From assembly GCA_021299835.1 (NCBI GenBank), contig JAJTER010000022.1, positions 1 to 36,221 of the forward strand: a stretch of DNA of 36,221 nucleotides, in the 5' to 3' direction. The notes under the pieces were generated by a model, which had not been told where the DNA came from, made no database searches, and was given only the letters and a program-made list of their open reading frames with translations. The translations under genes and the position numbers were made by a program. Shown here one piece after another: positions 17,180 through 25,129 of this stretch. Origin of the DNA: Saprospiraceae bacterium. GTDB taxonomy: Bacteria; Bacteroidota; Bacteroidia; Chitinophagales; Saprospiraceae. The number at the start of each line of letters is the position of its first letter. Position 1 is the stretch's first letter.

Positions 17180-18430
17180 CTAAAAGTCATTAATGGATCT
17201 TCCTAAGAAGGTTAATACATTTCTAAATCCAATATATGATTTAGTGGTATCTTGAAATTCGTAAGTTCTGGAACTATTTTGTAAAAAAAAGTGAGAATCT
17301 TTCCATGAACCTCCTCTGATTACTTTCCTTTTGTTACTTGGGTCCTCTTTATCGTCAGCATCATAGCGATAATCTGGATTTAAATCACTTACTCTGTTAA
17401 GAATATTCTCTGCGTAAGCGGTTAGGGTCCACTCTGCAACGTTACCCGCCATATTATACAAACCGTAGTCATTTGGAAAATAAGCATCTGCTTTTACGGT
17501 GTACATTCCTCCATCTTCCGGATAATTTCCACGACCTGGTTTAAAATTAGCTATTAGACAACCTTTAGCATTTCTTATGTACGGACCACCCCATGGATAC
17601 ATTGCCTGTTCATGACCACCTCTTGCAGCATATTCCCATTCAAACTCAGAAGGTAAGCGAAAATCTTCTGTATTTATTTGATCTTCCCCAAGACTTTTAT
17701 TGTATAATTCCGTCCTCCAATGAGAGAAAGCATTGACCATGTTCCAATCAACACCAACTACAGGGTAGTCATCGTAATTAGGGTGATCAAAATAATTTCT
17801 TGTCATTGGTTCATTATAAGCATAAGCAAAATCACGAACCCAGACAAACTTATCAGGGTGGACTTTAACTGTTTTCTTTTTAATAAATTTATTCCTGGCA
17901 CTTTGACCTTTGTCATGAGCAGCTGCCTGCCAATCGTACCATTCGTAAGAATATTTTAATAAATCTATGTTTAGTTCTTTTTTACCAGCCAATTTGTTGT
18001 TGCCCTGGTAATACATATCTTGAAGCTCTTCTGCTTCCCAATCAATCTCCATTTCCCAATCAATTTCCGGATCTTGTTCTTCGACAGCATCAGGGTCTGC
18101 TTCTAGAAAATGCTCCAGTTTTTCATGGGCCATTTTATCCTTTACCCAATGAACAAATTGTCTGTATTCATTATTGGTAATTTCAGTGTCATCCATGAAA
18201 AAACCCTGAATTGAAATTTGTTTCGGACGTTGAACAAAGGTAGCACTGATATCCTGGTCGCTCGGACCGATTAAAAGTGTCCCAGATGGTACATAGACCA
18301 TTCCATAAGGTTGAATCCCTTTCCAAACGGGTCGGTCTTGCACACCTACTAATTCTCCTGTATCGCTTTTTCCGCAACCTACTATGGCGGCAAGCATCAA
18401 AAAGAAAATTCCTTTTTGCATTTGTTTCAT
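17180..18430 (-). CDS. gldK: Gliding motility / type IX secretion lipoprotein GldK (PorK)
   Basis: A 416-residue lipoprotein: signal peptide with lipobox IVGC (Cys19), then a formylglycine-generating-enzyme/sulfatase-modifying (SUMF1-like) domain. GldK hallmarks include YGMVYVPSGTLLIGPSDQD near residue 42, a Glu/Asp-rich insertion (about 110-140), FRLPSEFEWEYAARGG, NMAGNVAEWT and the end motif RGGSWKD. The FGE fold is structural here: GldK forms the outer-membrane ring with GldN. First gene of the gldKLMN unit, with a good promoter 48-80 nt upstream. Confidence 0.97.
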   Translation of the reverse strand: MKQMQKGIFFLMLAAIVGCGKSDTGELVGVQDRPVWKGIQPYGMVYVPSGTLLIGPSDQDISATFVQRPKQISIQGFFMDDTEITNNEYRQFVHWVKDKMAHEKLEHFLEADPDAVEEQDPEIDWEMEIDWEAEELQDMYYQGNNKLAGKKELNIDLLKYSYEWYDWQAAAHDKGQSARNKFIKKKTVKVHPDKFVWVRDFAYAYNEPMTRNYFDHPNYDDYPVVGVDWNMVNAFSHWRTELYNKSLGEDQINTEDFRLPSEFEWEYAARGGHEQAMYPWGGPYIRNAKGCLIANFKPGRGNYPEDGGMYTVKADAYFPNDYGLYNMAGNVAEWTLTAYAENILNRVSDLNPDYRYDADDKEDPSNKRKVIRGGSWKDSHFFLQNSSRTYEFQDTTKSYIGFRNVLTFLGRSINDF

Positions 18431-18484
18431 GTTTATACTTCGGTTTTCCTATAAAATTTGCTTCTTAAAAAAAAGAAGTGGGAG

Positions 18485-18513
18485 CAAAGATAGATTGTTT
18501 CGGCGTACTACAA
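18485..18513 (-). promoter_or_regulatory. Promoter of the gldKLMN unit
   Basis: On the minus strand TTG (18511-18513), an 18-nt spacer and TATCTTTG (18485-18492) fit the Bacteroidota -33/-7 consensus. A start near 18478 would give a leader of about 48 nt before gldK. This separates gldKLMN from the upstream PorP/SprF-like gene, whose stop is 98 nt away. Confidence 0.7.
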
Positions 18514-18610
18514 AAACAACTTATTTATTTTAGCACAATTTATTATATGCAACCCAAATTCTTTATACAAACGACGTCTTAACATTCTTATTATAATAAA
18601 TGGATGTAAA

Positions 18611-19579
18611 TTATAAATTTCTTGGATTGTAAATAATTGGTGGCAAAATTCCCTTACCTAATTTTTGGTTTATGGTATATCTCACCATTACTTCATGGCT
18701 TCCTGTGGTTGCTGTTCTTAAGGTTGATAACGGAATGGTATAAGTGTAATAAAATGAAATATTTTCAGCAATTTGAACACCAGCCATAGTCATGAGTCCA
18801 TCAAGTGTATTGGGGCTAAACCCTCTTAACCCTGTTCCTAGGGTAAATTTTTCCCTGATATTTCCCAATACATAGCTGTCAAGCTGCAAATTTCCCACCA
18901 CATATCTCATGATTATGCCAGGCTGAATAATTAATTGTGTAGTTAAAGGTATAAAGGCTTTTGAAGAAAAGGTATAATGTGGCTGTAGGGTTATGCCAAA
19001 ATCACCTTGATTGAGAGATATTGGTAATAAATTCGATGCAGAAAAACCTGCCTCAAAAAAGTTTGTTTTTAAATACAGGCCTCCTTCGTAACTCATTCCA
19101 CTTAAAGCAATATCTCCATTGGGTAAAAGATTGTCCTGATGATCTATAGAGGTTGAACTATAATTTCCATCTGGCGTTCGCAAAATACCTCCATTTAAAC
19201 TATATCTTTGGTTTCCAATACCAACTCCTATCGATAGCGTGCTATTTTTACTTAAATTCCTTGAGTAACTCCAGTTTAATCCAAGGGATACTTGCCGGCT
19301 TGCTCCAAATTGATCTTCCTGAATTTTTATACCTATACCGCTTCCCAAGGCAGGTATGGGCGCATCTACCAAAAAATAGCGGGAAGACGGATTGCCAGTT
19401 ATTTTTATCCATTGATCCCGAAAGCTTCCCTGTAGCGTTATTTTATCATCTAAACCTGTATAAGCAGGATTATATTGGAAAGGACTGAAAATAATTAAAG
19501 AATATGGATCTACTTGTTGACTTACGCTTCTGTAAGTCATCATGATAAAACTAACAAATAAAATATTCTTGAGGTTCAT
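18611..19579 (-). CDS. PorP/SprF family type IX secretion outer-membrane protein
   Basis: A beta-barrel outer-membrane protein of about 322 residues. I choose the ATG at 19579, which gives a signal peptide beginning MNLKNILF and ending near SVSQQ; a TTG nine codons earlier is unlikely. The hallmark PorP/SprF opening follows: PYSLIIFSPFQYNPAYTG, then FRDQW with a conserved aromatic, and the remainder alternates hydrophobic strands as a barrel. PorP/SprF proteins partner with T9SS (attachment or SprB export). Placed next to gldK as in many Bacteroidota. Paralogues are numerous, so sprF or porP cannot be assigned from sequence alone. Confidence 0.9.
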   Translation of the reverse strand: MNLKNILFVSFIMMTYRSVSQQVDPYSLIIFSPFQYNPAYTGLDDKITLQGSFRDQWIKITGNPSSRYFLVDAPIPALGSGIGIKIQEDQFGASRQVSLGLNWSYSRNLSKNSTLSIGVGIGNQRYSLNGGILRTPDGNYSSTSIDHQDNLLPNGDIALSGMSYEGGLYLKTNFFEAGFSASNLLPISLNQGDFGITLQPHYTFSSKAFIPLTTQLIIQPGIIMRYVVGNLQLDSYVLGNIREKFTLGTGLRGFSPNTLDGLMTMAGVQIAENISFYYTYTIPLSTLRTATTGSHEVMVRYTINQKLGKGILPPIIYNPRNL

Positions 19580-19693
19580 CCTTGAAATTTTATTCAAAAT
19601 ACACAATTTTACTTCGCTACGTATGTGTAAATGTTTTTTTGTACAAAATGGTTTTTGTTTTAAGCGGTTAATTATTTTTGAAATGCAATGGGT

Positions 19694-19721
19694 AACTTAT
19701 GTCGGACGTTCCGGATAAGTT
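19694..19721. other. Stem-loop between manA and the PorP/SprF-like gene
   Basis: AACTTAT (19694-19700) pairs with ATAAGTT (19715-19721), with an inner CGGA/TCCG pair around CGT. A T-run follows only on the plus strand, where no gene ends; on manA's strand it lies 20 nt after the stop without a U-tract. It may be a weak manA terminator. Confidence 0.35.
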
Positions 19722-19740
19722 TTTAAAAGTTTATGGCTAC

Positions 19741-20955
19741 TTAGGATTTAGGGATACCCGCTTTAAAAATAATAGCGGTTTCCTCCCCCTTTTGTTGCAA
19801 ATCTATTGGAATATTGTGTGGAACGAAAAGGGCTTCACCAGAAGTTATAGTTAAGGTATTTTCTGTCTTAAGACAAATGCTGCCATGGAGACATAATATA
19901 ATGGAGGGACCTGCTGATGGAGCTATGTGTAAATCATCCCCTTTCTGCAAACCATATTCCTTAAGTTCGAAATCGGAAGAGGGAATGATAAATCTTTTTT
20001 CCTTTTGATCAATTATTAAAGGTTTTAGAATGTTTGGTAAAGTAGGATGGAAGTCTAAATGATCAAGAAGCAGCGGAATATCTATGTATTTATCAGTTAA
20101 TCCTCCTCTGAATACATTATCAGAATTGACCATTAATTCGATATTTGAGCCTTCCAGATAAGCATGTAAAAGCCCGGAATCCTGAAAAATAGCCTCTCCG
20201 GGTTGAAGATGAACAATATTCATTACATAAATCGAAAAAATGCCTCTATCAAAATGTCCGTCCTCCCTGGTAAAATCATGGAAGGCCTTTTTTGCCCAAA
20301 AATCAGGAGAATTTTTATTCAGTGATGCGTCGGGCTTATCAAGAAGCGATTTTTTTAAAGGAGCTAATATATTATCTATCTCGGTTTGGGGCATTTCCAT
20401 CCATTTTTGATAGCCTTTTTTAATACCTTCCGTTTTAAAAGTGGATGAAAATTCCTTTAATGTAGGAATATTGTCTAACTGCTCAGCTGCTTTTTCGGCG
20501 GGTAAAAATCCATGTAAAAGCCAAAATGGTGACAGTGCGACCATCATTTCAGGTTTAGGGTTCTGATCTTTGAAAACCCTGTTTGGCGCATTTAATGGGA
20601 TTTGTCTATTATTTTCATCAATGAAACCCTTTATGGCGGCTTCTTTTGATGGATGTGCCTGAATGGACAGCATTTTGTGAACATCCAGAATCTTCAGTAA
20701 AAAGGGCATGCGCCCTCCACCTTTTATATATGTTTTTTCGCCTAAAATAGAGGAGGGATTCAAATCGATGAATTGCCTCAGATTCTCTTCTTTTTGCTGG
20801 TTATTAATAAGAGGAGAGGTTCCACCAGAGTGATCCCCAAACCAAAGTTCCGCGAAGGGCTTTCTTTCAATATTATCTATTGATAATATTGAAGGTAGAA
20901 AATGATACCCACCCCAGGCATAATGTTGAACAAAACCTTTTATCCGTTTTATCAT
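19741..20955 (-). CDS. manA: Mannose-6-phosphate isomerase, class I
   Basis: Interconverts fructose-6-phosphate and mannose-6-phosphate, feeding GDP-mannose and surface polysaccharides. The Met at 20955 gives 404 residues and begins with the family-typical KGFVQHYAWGG; an ATG 27 codons earlier would overlap ruvX and add unrelated sequence. The zinc site is visible: LSIQAHPS (Gln/His), PEMMVAL (Glu), and the second histidine in DSGLLHAYLEGSNIELMVNS; NVFRGGLTDKY supplies the catalytic Arg. The C-terminal cupin extension is present. It is divergent from ruvX; the CSLA-like and GT-C genes 8 kb away may use mannose, but that link is speculative. Confidence 0.95.
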   Translation of the reverse strand: MIKRIKGFVQHYAWGGYHFLPSILSIDNIERKPFAELWFGDHSGGTSPLINNQQKEENLRQFIDLNPSSILGEKTYIKGGGRMPFLLKILDVHKMLSIQAHPSKEAAIKGFIDENNRQIPLNAPNRVFKDQNPKPEMMVALSPFWLLHGFLPAEKAAEQLDNIPTLKEFSSTFKTEGIKKGYQKWMEMPQTEIDNILAPLKKSLLDKPDASLNKNSPDFWAKKAFHDFTREDGHFDRGIFSIYVMNIVHLQPGEAIFQDSGLLHAYLEGSNIELMVNSDNVFRGGLTDKYIDIPLLLDHLDFHPTLPNILKPLIIDQKEKRFIIPSSDFELKEYGLQKGDDLHIAPSAGPSIILCLHGSICLKTENTLTITSGEALFVPHNIPIDLQQKGEETAIIFKAGIPKS

Positions 20956-20993
20956 ATTGATATTTTTTGCATTCAAATTTGCTATAAATTCGT

Positions 20994-21001
20994 TAAATTT
21001 G
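20994..21001 (+). promoter_or_regulatory. Putative -7 element of ruvX
   Basis: TAAATTTG matches TAnnTTTG exactly. A TTG at 20967-20969 lies 24 nt upstream, slightly too far. Transcription would begin about 21008, upstream of the TTG codon at 21017 but downstream of the TTG at 20957, supporting the shorter ruvX. Confidence 0.45.
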
Positions 21002-21016
21002 CGAAAATTATTTGAA

Positions 21017-21469
21017 TTGGCTAGAATTATTGGCATTGATTATGGATCAAAAAGGGTTGGTATGGCAGTAACTGACCCTTTACAGATTATTTCGTCGAGT
21101 CTGTGCACATTGACCACCGAGGGTTTTTTAGCCTTTTTGTCTAACTATATTTTATCTGAAGAAGTTGAAGCCATCGTTATAGGAGAGCCATTTTATCCCG
21201 ATGGTAATCCAGCACAAACGCATGGTGAAATTATGCAAATAGGAAAAAAGATACAACAGCTTTTTCCATCCATACCCGTTTTTCTTCAAGATGAACGTTT
21301 CAGTTCCGTGGAAGCGAAAGATACTATTTTAGCAAGCGGTATTGGGAAAAAGAAAAGAAGGGATAAGGGTATGGTCGACAGGGTAGCGGCTGCTATTATT
21401 TTAGATGCTTTCATGGAAAGGAAAAGAAATGTTTTTTCTAATAATAAACCCACGCCTGCCTTTTTATAA
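21017..21469 (+). CDS. ruvX: Putative Holliday junction resolvase / pre-16S rRNA nuclease RuvX (YqgF)
   Basis: A 150-residue RNase H-fold protein. From a TTG start it reads (M)ARIIGIDYGSKRVGMAVTDPL, the exact family opening with the first catalytic Asp at residue 8. Later motifs are IVIGEPFYPDGNPAQT, the DERFSS segment and VDRVAAAIILDAF with the last catalytic Asp. No in-frame ATG exists upstream of the motif, so TTG is required. In E. coli YqgF acts in 5' maturation of 16S rRNA. def follows after 23 nt on the same strand. Confidence 0.93.
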   Translation: MARIIGIDYGSKRVGMAVTDPLQIISSSLCTLTTEGFLAFLSNYILSEEVEAIVIGEPFYPDGNPAQTHGEIMQIGKKIQQLFPSIPVFLQDERFSSVEAKDTILASGIGKKKRRDKGMVDRVAAAIILDAFMERKRNVFSNNKPTPAFL

Positions 21470-21492
21470 AAATAAATTTATTCGTAACGACT

Positions 21493-22056
21493 ATGATTTT
21501 ACCTGTATTTGCCTTTGGCCAACCGGTGCTGAACAAAAAAGCTGAACCAATAACAAAGGATTACCCTGAACTCAAAGAAATTATTCAGAATATGTGGGAA
21601 ACCATGTATGAAGCATCAGGTATTGGATTGGCTGCCCCACAAATAGGTAAACCGATTAGATTGTTTATCGTAGATACCAAGCAGATGAAAGACAAAAAAA
21701 AGGAGGAAAGTCAAACGGGAATAAAAACCGTTTTTATAAATCCGGTGATCATCGAAGAGTTTGGAATTACCTGGTCTTATGAGGAAGGTTGTTTGAGTAT
21801 TCCCGATGTAAGAGGCGAGGTAGAAAGAAAATCAGGGGTAAAAATAAGTTATCTGGACGAAAATTTTGAACCTAAAGTTGATGTATTTGAGGGTATGGAA
21901 GCGCGCGTTATTCAGCATGAATACGACCATATTGAGGGCAAACTATTTGTGGAATACCTTTCGCCTGCCCGAAAAATAATTTTACGGGGAAAATTGGAGA
22001 ATATCAAAAAGGGAAAAGTGAGTTGCGATTATAAGATGAGGTTTGTGGTAAAATAA
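21493..22056 (+). CDS. def: Peptide deformylase
   Basis: Removes the N-formyl group from nascent proteins. The 187-residue sequence has the three metal/catalytic motifs: GIGLAAPQIG (43-52), EGCLSIP (98-104, metal Cys100) and HEYDH (142-146, two metal His and catalytic Glu). The N-terminal MILPVFAFGQPVL is standard. It is downstream of ruvX and ends only 5 nt from the convergent RNase H gene, with no terminator visible between them. Confidence 0.97.
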   Translation: MILPVFAFGQPVLNKKAEPITKDYPELKEIIQNMWETMYEASGIGLAAPQIGKPIRLFIVDTKQMKDKKKEESQTGIKTVFINPVIIEEFGITWSYEEGCLSIPDVRGEVERKSGVKISYLDENFEPKVDVFEGMEARVIQHEYDHIEGKLFVEYLSPARKIILRGKLENIKKGKVSCDYKMRFVVK

Positions 22057-22061
22057 GTCCC

Positions 22062-22658
22062 TCATTTTCTTCCAAAATCAGCAGGAATTTCTCCCCAGCT
22101 TTCTGTTTCCCACTTAATAAGTGGGTTTTTCCAGGTGTTATTCTTCAGCCAATCTTCGGCTCTCCCAATGGTTTCAAATAATTCTGCCGTTTCCTTGTTC
22201 CTAACTAAGGTTGTTTTACAGGTTTTGTTTTTAATCCACTTAAGTGCATTTACTGAATCGGAATAAATGGGTAGGTCGCTATTATTTTTCTTTAAGAAAG
22301 CCAATCCATGAACCAAAGCCAGAAATTCACCTATATTATTAGTACCAAGACTGTATTTTTTGTGAAAAAGGACTTCTTTAGTATGTGTATCAACGCCTTG
22401 ATATTCCATAACTCCAGGATTTCCACTACAGGCGGCGTCAACAGAGATACTTGGGGTTATGATGTCTGTTTTTTTCGGCGTTACAGTTGATTTTGATCCT
22501 TGCCCTGTTGAAAAAGCTCTTTCAGCTTCACCCAGAGAGGGAAAACTTTTAAATGCGGCTCCGTCGAATCCGTCAACCATCTTTTTACAAATACTCCATT
22601 CCTTGTATATTCCAGGTTTTCTTCCTTTCCAGACGACATAAAATTTCCCTTTTGCCAT
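22062..22658 (-). CDS. Ribonuclease H with N-terminal viroplasmin-like domain
   Basis: A 198-residue protein from the ATG at 22658. Residues 1-52 form a viroplasmin/RNase HI N-terminal domain (KFYVVWKGRKPGIYKEW, then FKSFPSLGEAERAF) that binds RNA-DNA hybrid. A short polar linker leads to the RNase H domain with the DEDD residues D74 (SVDAACSGNPG), E111 (NNIGEFLALVHGL), D134 (IYSDSVNALKW) and D194. It degrades RNA in RNA-DNA hybrids. This architecture is common in Bacteroidota and in eukaryotic RNase H1. It is convergent with def. Confidence 0.92.
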   Translation of the reverse strand: MAKGKFYVVWKGRKPGIYKEWSICKKMVDGFDGAAFKSFPSLGEAERAFSTGQGSKSTVTPKKTDIITPSISVDAACSGNPGVMEYQGVDTHTKEVLFHKKYSLGTNNIGEFLALVHGLAFLKKNNSDLPIYSDSVNALKWIKNKTCKTTLVRNKETAELFETIGRAEDWLKNNTWKNPLIKWETESWGEIPADFGRK

Positions 22659-22793
22659 AGATACTTTTTTACAAAGGGACAAAAAATTGAGGAAATTAAG
22701 AAAGATGAAACAATAAAATTAAAAGAATGGTTTTTTTAGCCGACATCTGACAGTTTAGAAATGAAAAGTTTAATATTTGCAAAAAAATTAAAA

Positions 22794-23564
22794 ATGGAGT
22801 TAATTGACACCCACGCCCACCTATATGATAAGACATACGATGCTGACAGGGCAGACATGTTACAAAGAGCGAAAGAATCGGGCGTTACGCTCATATTGAT
22901 TCCCAATGTAGATATTGATACCATTGCTCCCATGATACAACTTGAAAGGGAAAGCGAAGGGTATTGTAAACCGATGATCGGCATTCATCCCTGTTCTATT
23001 GATTCAGATTATAAAACACAATTAGATGTTGCGATGAAGTGGTTGGAAAAACATCCTTTTTTTGGCATAGGTGAAATAGGGTTGGATTTTTTCTGGGACA
23101 AAACCTTTAAAAAAGAGCAGGAAGAGGCATTTATTGAGCAATGTAAATGGGCTAAAGCAATGGATTTACCGGTTAGTATTCATTCTAGAAATGCTACAGA
23201 TGAGGCTATCTATCTACTTGAACAGGCTAATTTAGGTATTGACGGGGTTTTTCATTGTTTTTCAGGCAGTATAGAACAGGCCAGAAGAATAAGAAATTTA
23301 GGGTTTAGTATGGGAATTGGTGGTGTTTCAACTTATAAAAATGTAAAAATAGGGGAGGTGATTGAAGAAATAGGATTAGATCATTTTGTGTTTGAAACCG
23401 ATGCTCCCTATTTATCACCCGTTCCAAAGAGAGGAAAAAGAAATGAATCTGCTTATTTGACCTTTATTTTAGAAAAAATATCAGATGACTTAAAAGTGAG
23501 TGCTGTAGCCATTAGTGAGGCATTTTCTAATAATTCAAAAAGGATTTTCAATAAATGTTTTTGA
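22794..23564 (+). CDS. tatD: TatD family metal-dependent hydrolase (DNase-like)
   Basis: A 256-residue TIM-barrel hydrolase. I choose ATG 22794 because MELIDTHAHLYD is the canonical start (HxH at residues 7 and 9); ATG 22761 would add 11 basic residues that overlap a promoter-like stretch. Other metal-site motifs are GEIGLDFFWD, PVSIHSRNA, FHCFSGS and ETDAPYL. TatD proteins are reported as Mg-dependent 3'-5' DNases or RNases; the symbol covers the whole family (TatD/YcfH/YjjV). Its 3' end lies inside a terminator stem, and tRNA-Ser follows. Confidence 0.93.
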   Translation: MELIDTHAHLYDKTYDADRADMLQRAKESGVTLILIPNVDIDTIAPMIQLERESEGYCKPMIGIHPCSIDSDYKTQLDVAMKWLEKHPFFGIGEIGLDFFWDKTFKKEQEEAFIEQCKWAKAMDLPVSIHSRNATDEAIYLLEQANLGIDGVFHCFSGSIEQARRIRNLGFSMGIGGVSTYKNVKIGEVIEEIGLDHFVFETDAPYLSPVPKRGKRNESAYLTFILEKISDDLKVSAVAISEAFSNNSKRIFNKCF

Positions 23565-23581
23565 AAATCTGTTTTTTTTTT
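23543..23581 (+). terminator. Terminator of tatD
   Basis: An 8-bp stem GATTTTCA / TGAAAATC with an 11-nt loop is followed after 2 nt by ten T residues (23572-23581). The tatD stop codon is part of the stem. The stem is AT-rich but the U-tract is strong. Confidence 0.6.
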
Positions 23582-23591
23582 GACTAATTGC

Positions 23592-23621
23592 TTGTTTTCA
23601 ATTCATGTTTGATTATTTTTG
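23592..23621 (+). promoter_or_regulatory. Promoter of tRNA-Ser
   Basis: TTG (23592-23594), 19-nt spacer, TATTTTTG (23614-23621): a complete Bacteroidota -33/-7 pair 36 nt before the tRNA 5' end. Confidence 0.7.
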
Positions 23622-23657
23622 TCAGGTGCGGGGATAACATCTAGTATCTTGCTCTAG

Positions 23658-23744
23658 GGAGAGGTGCTCGAGTGGTTGAAGAGGCACGCCTGGAAAGCGT
23701 GTATACCTTTGCGGGTATCGAGGGTTCGAATCCCTCTCTCTCCG
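23658..23744 (+). tRNA. tRNA-Ser, anticodon GGA
   Basis: Full class II cloverleaf: acceptor GGAGAGG / TCTCTCC (last pair G-U), D arm CTC..GAG, anticodon stem CACGC / GCGTG with loop CTGGAAA (anticodon GGA at 23692-23694, reads UCC/UCU), an extended variable arm (TATACC/GGGTAT), T arm GAGGG TTCGAAT CCCTC, and discriminator G at 23744. CCA is not encoded. Confidence 0.97.
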
Positions 23745-23762
23745 CTTTATTTTGTTAAATTT

Positions 23763-23770
23763 TATTTTTG
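23763..23770 (+). promoter_or_regulatory. Possible -7 element of the exbB module
   Basis: TATTTTTG matches TAnnTTTG 29 nt before the exbB ATG, but the -33 position falls inside the tRNA 3' end and has no TTG. The module may also be read from the tRNA promoter. Confidence 0.3.
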
Positions 23771-23799
23771 GAAAACAAACGTTAAAAACCTTATTGATT

Positions 23800-24633
23800 A
23801 TGCGAAATTTGTTTGTTCTATTGCTTATTCTAGGATTGGCTTCATTCGCCACGAATAATGCAGTATTTGCGCAAGACGCTACCGCAACCGAAAGTACTGA
23901 ACAAGCTGCTCCAGCTGAAGAGGCTGCTCCAGCTGAAGAAGCTGCACCAGCCGAGGAGGCCGCTCCAGTGGTAGCAGAAGAAACTGTTGCTGAACTTGGT
24001 GGTTACCAATTGCTTAAGAAGTACTTTATCGATGGTGATTGGCGCTTTATGAGTATCATTTTATTCCCTTTAATTTTGGGATTGGCATTTTGTATTGAGC
24101 GTGTAATCACGTTGAATATTGCGTCTGTCAATACAGATAAATTATTAGGTAGAATTAATGAGAAGTTAAAAGGAGGAGATGTTAATGGTGCTATGGATGT
24201 TTGTAAAGCAACCCCTGGCCCAACAGCAAGTATCCTTTATGAAGGTCTTAAAAACAAGGATAATGGTCCTGAAGGCGTTGAGAAATCTGTAGTTGCTTAC
24301 GGAAGTGTTCAAATGGGTCTTCTTGAAAATGGTCTGATCTGGATCTCTTTGTTCATTGCTTTGGCGCCGATGTTAGGATTCCTAGGTACGGTAATTGGTA
24401 TGGTGCAAGCATTCGACCGTATTGAAGAAGTGGGTGACCTTTCTCCATCAGTCGTTGCAGGTGGTATCAAGGTGGCTCTTTTAACTACGGTTTTTGGTCT
24501 TGTTGTAGCTATTATTCTTCAAATTTTTTATAACTACATCGTTTCTAAAATAGATGGTATAGTTAATAAAATGGAAGATGCTTCTATTGGTTTATTGGAT
24601 ATCATGACCGAAAACAATATTTTCAAAAAATAA
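23800..24633 (+). CDS. MotA/TolQ/ExbB proton channel family protein
   Basis: A 277-residue inner-membrane protein. From ATG 23800 it has a signal-like N terminus (1-24, AVFA then QDA), a low-complexity Ala/Pro/Glu linker of three AAPAEE repeats (36-53), then three membrane helices (about 84-104; about 170-200 with LAPMLGFLGTVIGMVQAF; and VALLTTVFGLVVAIILQIF) of the ExbB/TolQ fold. It forms the pentameric stator that passes protons together with ExbD. The TTG at 23752 is a poor alternative start. It is followed on the same strand by a 4-TM protein and two ExbD genes. Confidence 0.93.
   Translation: MRNLFVLLLILGLASFATNNAVFAQDATATESTEQAAPAEEAAPAEEAAPAEEAAPVVAEETVAELGGYQLLKKYFIDGDWRFMSIILFPLILGLAFCIERVITLNIASVNTDKLLGRINEKLKGGDVNGAMDVCKATPGPTASILYEGLKNKDNGPEGVEKSVVAYGSVQMGLLENGLIWISLFIALAPMLGFLGTVIGMVQAFDRIEEVGDLSPSVVAGGIKVALLTTVFGLVVAIILQIFYNYIVSKIDGIVNKMEDASIGLLDIMTENNIFKK
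23905..23967 (+). repeat. Tandem 18-bp coding repeat in the ExbB linker
   Basis: Three and a half copies of an 18-bp unit (first copy GCTGCTCCAGCTGAAGAG at 23905-23922) encode AAPAEE. Copies 1 and 2 differ at one base, while copy 3 has several silent changes. Confidence 0.85.
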
Positions 24634-24647
24634 TTAATCCCCACCTT

Positions 24648-25121
24648 ATGTATAAATTTCTAGCCAAAAACGGACAGGCTTTGGCCTTTGGTGTGGGAAC
24701 TCTGATTACGGTGATTTTCTTTGCTATCGCAGCAGGAGGATTAGAGGAATTCTCAGCCCTTCCAATTGAAGAACAACGTAAGACTAATATTTTTGATTTT
24801 GGATTGATAGCTTCTCTGGGTCTTACTGTACTTTCAGTGGTATTACTTGTAGTATTTGGTGTATTTCAGGTAGCAACAAATTTCAAAGAATCATTATTAG
24901 GCCTTATTGCATTATTAGTGTTAGCAGGTATCTATTTCGTGTCAATGGCTATGGCTTCAGGAGAAGTTTCAGGTATAATGGCCGCAACAGTGGAAAAAGT
25001 TGGTGGAGTTTCTCCAGCAGCATTAAAGTTCATTGATGGTTCCATAACTACTTCTTTAATTATTTCCACCGTAGCAATCCTCGCTCTCGTTCTTAGTGAA
25101 ATTCGTAACTTCTTCAAATAA
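24648..25121 (+). CDS. Uncharacterised four-helix membrane protein of the exbB-exbD module
   Basis: A 157-residue protein that I do not recognise by family name. Four hydrophobic helices are visible: about 12-30, 50-75, 82-102 and 130-152, with short loops (EEFSALPIEEQRKTN between the first two) and a basic C-terminal end IRNFFK. It lies 14 nt after exbB and 8 nt before exbD, so it is very likely co-transcribed and translated with the proton-channel subunits. I infer an accessory role in that complex; similar small membrane proteins occur at this position in other Bacteroidota, but function is unknown. Confidence 0.8.
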   Translation: MYKFLAKNGQALAFGVGTLITVIFFAIAAGGLEEFSALPIEEQRKTNIFDFGLIASLGLTVLSVVLLVVFGVFQVATNFKESLLGLIALLVLAGIYFVSMAMASGEVSGIMAATVEKVGGVSPAALKFIDGSITTSLIISTVAILALVLSEIRNFFK

Positions 25122-25129
25122 TCTAGTCC

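Noticed and set aside
19580..19740. Small RNA gene ending at the 19694-19721 stem-loop
   Set aside because: The T-run is short, and no promoter with both elements is visible upstream on the plus strand.
23658..23744. tRNA-Ser as an integration (att) site
   Set aside because: No integrase, no repeated tRNA 3' end and ordinary chromosomal genes on both sides.
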